NCBI GenBank assembly: GCA_000827495.1
Contig: KN817541.1
Location: forward strand, 225,526 to 273,279
Direction: 5' to 3'
Origin: Hypholoma sublateritium FD-334 SS-4
Lineage: Eukaryota; Basidiomycota; Agaricomycetes; Agaricales; Strophariaceae
Length of the DNA: 47,754 nt
In this document: piece by piece, positions 39,217 through 47,754 of the stretch
How positions within the stretch are numbered: position 1 is the stretch's first letter
Layout of the letters: the number at the start of each line of letters is the position of its first letter
The notes under the pieces: model-generated
Seen by the model: the letters and a program-made list of their open reading frames with translations, nothing else
Databases searched by the model: none
Told to the model about the DNA's origin: nothing
Program-made: the position numbers and the translations under genes

Positions 39217-40379
39217 GGTGGTTCTGCCACGAACTCACCAACACTTAAACACTTGAAAAAGGATGACGTGGCTCTGGATATGGATGCATGGGCACTGGGA
39301 TGATGATACATGGGATGAGGAAGATGAACGAGCACGGGAGAGGTGGACAGCCAAGTTATTTTTAGTTGAAGGCACAGGCCTGATCGATAATCTCGAATTG
39401 TGCACATTATACTCATATACTCTTTTATAGTCTACGAAATTTTCAAACGATTTTGGTATATTCAATTTTAAGTGTTTTTTTCTACCTCAAGACCGTTTTT
39501 TGTCGAAGTATAGCTCCGTGCGACGAGTACGCCCAGCCGGTTTTGGCCGTGGTCACGCTTCTACATTATGAAATATGACATGTTTCGGGTCTCGACTCCG
39601 ACTTTGACTTCGCTTTCTTTTGACTGCTTTGATCACAGGCTGCGTGGTTTTCAAATATGCTCGTTTAGTCTGCATTGGGTCGGCACTGGAGCTCTGGCCT
39701 TGCTTTATCCCACTATTTCTTCGATATCTTCATAATCTGATAGAACGCTGCCAAGGTGAGTATGTAGTATTCCCGGTTTAGGATTATATTTCTGACTGAA
39801 TTTGGCAGGGAAGAATAAAGAGGGAATAGTATGTCATAAATAATTCGCAGAATAAGAAACGGAGCATGTAAAGGAAGGTATGTAGGTACGTGTAATCAAA
39901 ATGATTCTGGATAAGCTCACTCTGAGCCCGTTCTTCGAGGGCAAACATGAGTTGGCATCATCCATTCAAAAAACATGTCCTTTGCCACCACGCCCCATTC
40001 CTATTTCCCAAACCTCCATGCACTCAAAAACACAAACTTCACTGGTGCGCCCCCTCAATATCCATACCCGTAGTGCCTCATCTGCTTTTCCAGTTCTCGG
40101 TCCTTCACTCTTTACATCTGCTGCCGCTCCTCTTCTCGCACACAAAATGCTCATCCTCCATTCTTATCTTCCTCTGCGCAACTTGCAAGTGGCCCCACCA
40201 CGTCCCCTTTTAACCAGCGAACTCAGCCATGGGAGTTCACAAAGCCCTCACACACAATGTTCACAACCTCGTCGCGGAAGGAGTCTCAACATGCTCCGCA
40301 CTCTGAACTGCAAAGGTGTTGCGAATATTTTTTATAGTTAAGAGTTTCGTTATTTACTCATTACCGCCTTTATAGGTTC
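39217..40379. other. No gene supported
   Basis: The 146-codon plus-strand frame 39901-40341 is rich in Pro, Ser and His without a domain and looks like chance or relic. The remainder has only short frames. Confidence 0.3.
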
Positions 40380-40700
40380 CAATCAAGAGCCTTTGTTGCG
40401 AGCTAACCCTCTCTGGCGTTCCGGGCATTGAAGATTCTCTGTGCGAGATCGTGCCTCAGCTGCTGGCCTCCATGTGTTTGCCACCTGCGGACAAGAAAGT
40501 TGTAGCTGAATAGCGCAAGAACGTTAGCGAGATTATCGGCGTCACTGGCGACGGCACCAATGTACGTAGATCTCACTGTCATATCCTAAAGCAGATTACT
40601 GATTCTTGCTTCTCGCAGATATTCAGCTTCGAAGATGGCGCCAACGTTGATTATCGGCACTGCGGATGCTGCCTACTAAGCATATCTTCATCCGGGATTA
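40380..40700 (+). pseudogene. Second P-type Ca2+-ATPase fragment
   Basis: Plus-strand reading: L-C-E-I-V-P-Q-L-L-A-S, P-P-A-D-K-K-V-V-A-E, a TAG stop, R-K-N-V-S-E-I-I-G-V-T-G-D-G-T-N, then an intron-like GTACGT...CGCAG and a decayed A-N-V-D-Y / G-T-A-D-A-A stretch in shifted frames. This is the hinge region of PMCA-type ATPases, the same region as in the minus-strand relic at about 35550, but it keeps the G-D-G-T-N motif that the other lost. It is therefore an independent copy. Confidence 0.65.
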
Positions 40701-40974
40701 CTTTCACATCCAGCCCATAACAGCCCTCCTCGATCGTCAGCTGCTCTCCAGGAAGTCAAACTATAGATACACCTAGACACCTCAAATTTGAAAGACAGCC
40801 GTGTCTATGAGCAATTTGGCGCGATGGTGAAGAAATTGGATTCTGAGAAAGAGGGGCAAGAACTTTGCATCAAGTTCTCTACCTTGTGGGCCAATTCAGC
40901 TTGGTCTATCGCAGTGAGAATCATTGTTTTTAATGAATAAAGTGCTCTGATGCTTATCTATATTTCAAGTTGTA

Positions 40975-41200
40975 GAATTTTGGGTGCCTTTAAAGGCACA
41001 GATGAAGGTACTTACACCGTTTAGAGGGTCTTTATAATATTAACCTATTCTTACCTTTGCCGCACTACCACAGGTTTTACTTCCCGCGATCGCCTTCTAC
41101 ATTCCGTCCAAGATGGTCAAGGCTATTCAAGTATTCCTTGATTTCTTTAGCATTGCCAGGAAACACGTTCATGATGAAACTACTCTTTCTCATTACCGCG
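40975..41200 (+). pseudogene. Possible Plavaka/KDZ transposase fragment
   Basis: After a short exon (I-L-G-A-F-K-G-T-D-E) and a GTACTT...CACAG intron, the plus strand reads L-L-P-A-I-A-F-Y-I-P-S-K-M-V-K-A-I-Q-V, then F-L-D-F-F-S-I-A-R-K. This resembles the P-A-I-A-x-x-V-P-x-x-M-V-x-A block, followed by a F-L-D-F-C-Y-I-A-R-R-like segment, that I remember from Plavaka-type fungal transposases. The match is short and from memory; frames break right after it (about 41200). Treat it as a hint of a DNA transposon relic. Confidence 0.35.
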
Positions 41201-41735
41201 CCACCATACATTGATGTACTACTTTTCACTTATTTATTTAGCATCCCTGCCCAATAGCGCCAACGCTGTCTCAGGCCAACCTCCTCGTACTCCAACTCAC
41301 TTTTGAAGAGAGTCACTGACGAACAACTTCTGATGTTGTCGATTGAGAGCGCCGCGTTCAAGGTAAGGTATGCTTTTGACCCCATGGACCTCACAGTTGC
41401 TCGATTGATCTTGTAGGAGTCCCGAAACCTATCACCAACCATGATATCTTGGTTGAAGACATCAGAGGTTCGTTAATACCATTGATATGGATAGCGTTCT
41501 CACATTGTTCTTCCAAGTTTCTGACAATCCGCAAGCAGGCTCTTCTCTTGATCGACAATTTGGTCCGTGCAGCGCAAATTTCTGTCTTGTTCAATGTCAT
41601 GCCCATATTCACATTCATGGGTTCTACAGCCTCTTGCCCTTGTCCTGTCCGTTCCCATGCAAAGGAAGACCAGAAATACATGCCCTCAAGAATCTTGTAT
41701 CCCAAGCCTGGAGCTCATGTTACGGTCTTCAGTCA

Positions 41736-41768
41736 CATGACAGTGAGAATTCCCATTCACCGTGAATC
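41736..41768 (+). repeat. 33-bp dispersed near-palindromic repeat, copy 2
   Basis: Same orientation as 26949-26981, two mismatches (G/A and A/G). It lies about 540 bp right of the possible Plavaka fragment. Confidence 0.7.
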
Positions 41769-41945
41769 TTGTTCTACATTGCACGCTGAAAATCCTTCAG
41801 AGCTATAATTTTGATCCGTCAAAAACAGGAATGGCTATCCTTGAGTTAGTTTTTCTCTTGGTACTTGTTTCTTCATTTAAATCAGCTCATCGCATCTATA
41901 TGTCAAAGCAGTATCCACAACTGTATTTAAAATGCACCCGCCCCC

Positions 41946-42414
41946 TCAACATGCTTTCCGAAGTTCACAGAGCAATTCTCTCATCACTTCTATAAGTGCA
42001 AGCCTATTTTCCCGTGTTTCAATAACAAGCTTTTCAATGCTTTCTGTGATAGCAACGAAGCCCTCGATGTAATATGATTCCTTGCTATCTGTGAGGCGCG
42101 TCTTTTTGGATTCCTGGCCAATTGCAACAGCGGAAGACGGTGATCTAGTACGCTATGTGTTTCATATTAGTATCATGTATTATTGGGAAAAGAACAACTT
42201 TTACCTTCTTACTGCCTTGTTTCTTAGAAGGTTGTATTTTTTGATCATTGCGAACCATTATAGAATTTTCTTTCGGGGGGTCGGTAAAAGTGGCCTCCTC
42301 GTCACTTTCCTCCGCAATTCTAGCTTCAGGGAAATGCCAGATATCTTCGACTGTCGATTCCGGTTGAGGTTTGGTGAATAGTGGAATGCCTCTGTTAGAC
42401 ACCTTTTTGGCCAT
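41946..42414 (-). CDS. Small two-exon hypothetical protein, 138 aa
   Basis: Exon 1 runs from ATG 42414 to 42205 and exon 2 from 42152 to the TGA at 41948-41946. The intron has GTAAAA...CATAG ends and 52 nt, and the join is in phase with no stop. The first half is hydrophilic with an acidic patch (E-E-S-D-E-E) and then basic residues (P-S-K-K-Q-G-S-K-K, then R-T-R-S-P), which would fit a nuclear protein. The second half (from Y-Y-I-E-G-F-V-A-I) is predicted helical with heptad-like spacing, possibly a coiled coil. No family recognised. Further upstream exons cannot be ruled out. Confidence 0.45.
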
Positions 42415-42767
42415 TTTGGATTGCTCAAAGTCGTCAGATGGATTGACCGCTCTTTATGCCTTGTACAGTTACGGCTTACAGCTTGACTCCGATGATCCAT
42501 CCTATTTTGAGAGCCACTGACTCATGACTCGGAGCAAACTTCCCAGTCATTGAATACAGCATCCAGTGGTCGGAACGGGCCCGTCATTGTCAAAAATCAG
42601 TTCAAGAGTCATCATTGAGTCAAGTCGTTGTATACTAGTGGACTTCTTTTTCCCTTGGCTAGAAGATATTTCTGACTCGAACATAAGTAGGCTTTAAATA
42701 AGAATTTCAACTATTTGTGTCGAACTCAGAGTCCCCCCCTTTGTTGACGGACATACCTTTCTCTAAC

Positions 42768-43503
42768 ATGTACAAAAACCTCTGCAACGACTTCTATCCA
42801 CTCATTCACAATTGCACCAGGTATATGTCCAATGAGGAAAAAGCTGCGCATCGCACAAAGCATGGTATCCCAGGCACCATCGACGAGTGGATTGAAGGCG
42901 GAAAGACTTATAATAGGGAACCAACTGCCAATCCACACAGTAGCACATTGCATAAATACTTATCCCTGCAAGATACCGTTAAATGTATTTTTAACATTGT
43001 ATGCAAGGAGGTAAGTGTTTTTTTATAGTGCTTGACCTCGTTATTGAATACTAATTTTATCATTGCCAGGGATCTAATGGAATTCAATCACCCAACGTAT
43101 TCACACTTACACTCCGTGTTCGTATCCCTCAGACCACCGGCTTCTTGATGCACTACTGGCATAGTCCTACGATTATTATTGACCAATATACCGAAGAGTA
43201 TTGTGTCAAACCTCTTTTACCTGGCTGGCTCAAAAGTGTACAAACCGAACTTCATTTCTGGCAGAATCGTGTCCTCATGTTGGAAATGATGCTTTACTTT
43301 GTTCGAAACATACCTGATAATTCCTTCGTATTAAAGCATGTCACATCCTGGTGCTATGCTATGTCGGTAAGCTGCACCCTCTACCAAATCTAGTACTACT
43401 ACTTACGAAGTATTTGTAGATACCTGTATCAGACGGTCTGTTGACTCACTTTCCCTCCTCAGCCTTACTTCGGTCCCACCTTGCTGTGCAGTACATGTTA
43501 TGA
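42768..43503 (+). CDS. Hypothetical protein, three exons, 207 aa
   Basis: Exons 42768-43010, 43070-43366 and 43420-43503 join in phase across two GT...AG introns (GTAAGT...GCCAG and GTAAGC...TGTAG, 59 and 53 nt) and end at TGA. The start ATG at 42768 is the first in the frame; the frame is open upstream to at least 42717, so an earlier exon is possible. The protein is rich in aromatic residues and Cys/His scattered through H-Y-W-H-S-P and W-L-K-S-V. I see no signal peptide or membrane helix and do not recognise the family. Intact splicing phase in a decayed region argues that it is or recently was functional. Confidence 0.5.
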
Positions 43504-46379
43504 GAAGTGGAAAAAGTCATTACAGAATAGACCCTACTAGTAGTAATATAAATACCTTTACCTAATTTTGACTTTATGAAAGGCTTCTACTGCCGGCAGG
43601 CCACATTTGAAGAAAATCGAACTGGACCCAACGATTTATAATGCACAAAATCAATTATCTTTTAGTAACAGCTATTGGCAAAGCTTGAATCAAGGCAAAA
43701 CACTATTTTGAAAAATCACTTGAGTGTTAGAAGCAGTCTTTCGGCCGCTCGTTTTATCAAGTCGTGATCATTGCGTGATCATAAGATTCAATGTTCAAAC
43801 TTGGTTCAAACATTCATCTTCGACTTCAATCCTCCTGCCTCACACTGTCTCCGAGGGGCGTCATTCTCTACGAGCTAGTGCCATTGTAGCGCCACATTTC
43901 ATATGCATATCTCTTGCCCAAAAGAGTGTCCGGTTTCTTGTACTCGCTGTTGCGGAAATCTCTAAATTATGGTGCTTACAAGGGCGGCCCCGTGTATCAT
44001 ATGTCTTCTGACGCGCTCTTTCTAAAGGTCACAGACACGATCGATCTACCGAACATCACTCCGGGGGCACGCTGCCGCCGATCTGGGTCTTCCCCTACCG
44101 CAGGACTTGCACTCACTCCAACCAAGTAACCCCACTACGACTCCAAGCTTCAACGTCAACGCATCACCTGTAGCCTCTGGCGGTCGTAGTGCACTGCCCA
44201 ACCGCAACGACCCGTAGGTGTCAGTTCACCACCGTTCACGGCGTTGGCTAGCGTGAAGGGTGAAGGTGAGCCCGTTCATGTTTGCTCGCCATCCCCACCA
44301 CCATCTGTCTAACGCTATGCGTACTGGGATTCCTCCCATAATCAGAATCAATTCTGGCAGCCGTTCATGACAGCGCTGGTTAGAAGGTTGGACGCCTTTG
44401 ACCACGACTCAGCCGTTGAGGCGCGCCTGCTGCACCGTAGGCATTGCAAACACGTTACCGGTAAGTCCTGTGATGTCGACAAGCTACTCACCAATTCTCT
44501 CTGAACTACAACATCAGGAGGTATGGGCCGCCCTTCCTTACTCCCTCCAGCCGTAAACATGCCAACATTTCCTTCATCTGTGTTACAACCTACACCATCG
44601 CAAAAACGCGCGGGCTGGAACCCTGGGTGCACAAGAATGTCTGGTGTTACCGCGGCCATCACCAGCTCATATTTCGTACAGCCAGGACCATCTTGACCAG
44701 CTTTTTGACCGTTACTTACCCCCCAATCAAGCAGAACATCACGAACAGCATCCTTCAACTTTGCGTCTTGCGCCGTTCATGGAGTTGGTTGTGCAAGAAA
44801 TCCGCATACAGAACATGATAATCTTTCCGACCTGCTGTTAGAGTCTGCTTGGGTAACATGGATCAGGCTGATAGATCTAGAGTATGAAATATCAGATGGG
44901 GCTCCAGATGCAGGGCATCAGTGAAGGAGACAAAGTACACTTCATTGGTGCATTCACTCGGCCTCTATAATTCTTTAAAAAAATCTTTAACTTGTGCAGC
45001 TAACACGTTTTATGTACAACACTCTCGGACGCCCTTTTGTTTGCCAACACCAATATCCAGGACCTCACGTTCCATGGACTGTGTTGTATATGACCGGCAT
45101 TTCAGTTGATATATTCGAACTTTCTTTGGCGCGTGCACGATCACCTACGACCAGGCGCAGATGCGGTAATCTAGCGCCTCGTCGACAGCGGCGGGCGATG
45201 GCGGTCCTAGTGGGCCTGTTTCATTCGAAATCTTCACCAAGCAATCCTTGAAGGGTCATCGTACGGCCATGAAGTCAATCGTCCACGAAATCCAGGTGCC
45301 CAACCAGCCCATCTCCATGGACCTGCTAATTGAGCATCAGCGGACGTCGTAGATCAGGCTGCCTTGGCATGGTGCGCCGGCCGCGGCTGATCGAAACGGT
45401 ATGAAATTGGGCTGCAGATGCAGGGCAGGTTGGAGACATATCGCGTAGGGTGTGTGTTTTGACTCAATCATTCTGTGAAAACAATGATCCTGAGACTTGT
45501 ACAGTTAAATGACTATGAACAAGTGAAACTTGAAAGGCACATACCAGTATGACATCCTCAACCGCATATGGCGGCGAGATGAAATAGACATGTGCCGCGG
45601 GTTTTAGGGAATGTGATGATCTCGAGCACCGCTCCATCGAGGGCCTCAACAGCAGTGGAGCGCCACGGTGGCCTTAGTGGGCCTCTTTGGCACAACTTGA
45701 ATACCCTTCCGTCTGCATTCTCTTTTGATTGGTGATGCGGAGACGACAATTCAGGTGACGAAGTTTGGGGCATGCAGAGGGGAGATACAGGCTGGACCTC
45801 AGCTCGTCCAACTTCGTATTCCATCCTGGTGATTGAATCCTCGTTGGAAAGCTTTAGCCACACTACATACATATAGCTTAAGACGTACATGAATAAATTC
45901 GCATTGCCTGCATAAGCACAGCAAAAGCATAGTGGTCATGACGGGCTGGAGTTTTGCCGATAGCTGTTTCATATATTATAAGATCGACTGTCATCTATCA
46001 TTTGGTCTGAGAAGGAGACTATAAGATTCCAAGTTTATGCCCTAGTAATACATATCCTTTTACAAAGTGCCCCAATACCGCTGCTTGTTTCCAGTTGAAG
46101 TCACAACACCACAACAGTCAGCTTTATTTTTATCGTCAGTGCCGTTCAGGCAGGATACAGTGCTCAAGGCTATTTACATTTACAATGCCAGTCGGATCCC
46201 AGGCCCTCTGACACTGACAGCGACTCACGAGGCCCTGGCAGAGCCACGGATTTCATCTGGATTCCATCGATCTGATTCTTAGAATTGCTAGTGGAGTCGA
46301 CTCAGCCCCCACCTTCTAGCATCAGGATACTTCTGCCATTTCACCGTAAACTCTGATATCTAGGCTACAACCCCTCGCA
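43504..46379. other. Gene-poor stretch with diverged local duplications
   Basis: I support no gene here. Around 44020-44200 the plus strand has a Pro/Ser/Thr-rich coding-like composition in broken frames. Blocks near 44870-45250 and 45390-45700 resemble each other: both have a GCTGAT...TATGAAAT...CAGATGCAGGGCA start, and GGTCCTAGTGGGCCT or GGCCTTAGTGGGCCT further on. This suggests an old duplication of an unidentified sequence. The 110-codon minus frame 45890-45558 has no recognisable domain. Confidence 0.3.
45981..46021 (+). repeat. 42-bp dispersed repeat, copy 2
   Basis: Partner of 39175-39216, same orientation. Confidence 0.6.
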
Positions 46380-47664
46380 ATGGACCATTACAACTCGGAT
46401 GAACTGAGCCTGAGAGTGCCTTTCCCGACATATGGGCCAAAGTTGACGAGGTCTCATAGTGCACCTGCTATGTTTACCCACATTCGCTCTGAGAAAACTG
46501 CCGCTGCGACTGATACCGCACAGTGGCATGGTTACTCCACTCCCCAGCCACAGCTCCACCATCAGTCTCCAGTATCTAAGCCTGCAGGATTAACTCCTCA
46601 ACGACTTGCCTCTGAGCCGACAGACACCTCTCAGTCCCATCCGAGTCCATCCCCAAAGGTGCTAGACAAGGGTACCGTGTTCATGGTAAATTCCTCCAAT
46701 CTTCTGATTATATGGTGAATGACGAACTTGTTTTGCTATCTAGATAAATAGTCTTCGCATGGCCAACGACCAAAATGCCATTACAATCGGCCAGCAGGCC
46801 ACCACAATCAACAACCAGCAAGGACAACTACGCTATCAATCCAACCAACAAGATATAATCCTAGAGCAAATGATGTACTTTCGAAAGCAAATAGAAAGCA
46901 GGGACGCCGAACTGAGCGGATGGAAGTCCATTGGCCACCAACTGAACATATGGAACAATGAGCGAAATGGATTCCTAGCTCACCACAATGCTCTGCGCCA
47001 CGAGTTCGATGAGTACCAAACGATCTCTGAAAAGATGATGGCGATCCAGCATGATGAGCATGCTTCAGATAATGCCAACAACAAAGCCGCCATCACTCGA
47101 CTTTCTGAGACAATAACACGTCTGGAAACCAAAATACACGGTCTGGAAGCCAAAGCACATGGGCTGGGTGAAATGAACGAGGAACTGACAGCTGAGCTCA
47201 ATGCCATCTATGACGAGCTGAAGACTCTTGAGAAATGGACAATGAATTTGGTATGTATCTCTACTTTTGGTTCTGATTCGAAATTTACTGAGTCAACGCC
47301 TCAGGACCCTGTCTCCTTCCTCAAGATTCGATTCCGGAGGCTCATTGACGAGGCCATAAGGTTTTTGTTTGAAACTTTGACAGGGAGAACGGCCGATGAT
47401 CGACACCGAAATGTAAAAAACTGGTGGTTGTCTGCCCTCAATCCAAGTAACAGTCAAAACTTCAATCCTGAAATGCAATATACATCACAACAAATCGATG
47501 CCATCCGCTTCCAAATGTGTTTGACCCTTCTTTCGAACTCGGACAAGGACTTTAAATCGAATGCAACGTACAAGAATCTTGTCAATACCGGTGAGAGGCT
47601 TGCTGTCGGGCAAGACACGAATCACAAANCACACAACCACTGCGGAGCGAGATTCTATCCCTAG
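46380..47664 (+). CDS. Coiled-coil hypothetical protein, about 390 aa
   Basis: Exons 46380-46685, 46744-47250 and 47305-47664 join in phase to 390 codons. Intron 1 (GTAAAT...TCTAG) contains a stop, so it must be spliced. Intron 2 (GTATGT...CTCAG, 54 nt) is a multiple of three without a stop, so unspliced RNA would add 18 residues without breaking the frame. The N-terminal third is Ser/Pro/Gln-rich and probably disordered. From about residue 104 a Gln/Asn-rich start leads into a long helical region with leucine heptads (I-T-R-L-S-E-T-I-T-R-L-E-T-K-I), a likely coiled coil up to W-T-M-N-L. The last exon is mixed and ends near an N call (47639) that could hide a sequencing error. Family not recognised. 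Confidence 0.55.
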
Positions 47665-47754
47665 ATCGAGCGACGCTCTTCCTAGTACTATAAAATCTAA
47701 TGTGTGCTCTGCCCCGTAGTAGCTAGCTAATGTAACTTTATGTCTTTCTCTTCA

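Noticed and set aside
1..47754. CRISPR arrays, rRNA, tRNA genes
   Set aside because: No regularly spaced direct repeats, rRNA core sequence or convincing tRNA cloverleaf seen on either strand by eye.

Overview
The window looks like a repeat-rich accessory region of a filamentous basidiomycete, most likely an Agaricomycete. Three things point that way: many short GT-AG introns of about 50-60 nt, LTR retrotransposons of Ty1/copia and chromodomain Ty3/gypsy type, and a multi-exon gene of the fungal TET/JBP-like dioxygenase family. I saw no bacterial operons, CRISPR array, rRNA or convincing tRNA gene.

Left part (1-16140). A gag-only LTR element (1-1659) is followed by a complete Ty1/copia element (2087-7862) with a 1650-codon open polyprotein, 5-bp target duplications and a primer site complementary to an internal part of initiator tRNA-Met. 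Between 9315 and about 15000 (minus strand) lies one decayed copy of the RNA polymerase II largest subunit gene (RPB1). It keeps its introns, so it arose by DNA duplication and not by retroposition. It is split by a Ty3/gypsy gag fragment (12464-13795), and that fragment is itself split by a fold-back element with 8-bp duplications (11528-12463), whose centre is an assembly gap.

Middle part (16141-26839). A minus-strand chromodomain Ty3/gypsy element runs from 23484 down to about 16141. Its gag and integrase are broken and the protease-RT-RNase H section is missing. A third open reading frame of 895 codons is intact between the chromodomain and the 3' LTR; it encodes an RS-rich protein with an RRM-like segment. 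Next to the 5' LTR is a 12-exon minus-strand gene (26839-23582). Its exons join in phase into 896 residues ending in a TET/JBP-like 2-oxoglutarate/Fe(II) dioxygenase domain. It looks intact, unlike most genes around it.

Right part (27000-47754). This holds relics of an HSPA12-type Hsp70 gene (28467-31060), a PMCA-type Ca2+-ATPase on the minus strand (34690-35730), a second ATPase fragment on the plus strand (40380-40700) and a possible KDZ/Plavaka transposase piece (40975-41200). There are also short dispersed repeats and a tandem duplication (32638-33990). Three small multi-exon genes of unknown function can be modelled in phase: 42414-41946 (minus), 42768-43503 (plus) and 46380-47664 (plus, coiled coil).

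Overall the window reads as a transposon and pseudogene graveyard with a few intact islands: the copia polyprotein, the gypsy third ORF and the TET/JBP-like gene. Several disabling changes are C-to-T or G-to-A, some at CpG. That would fit cytosine methylation of repeats, the kind of modification a TET/JBP-like enzyme acts on. The link is inference.
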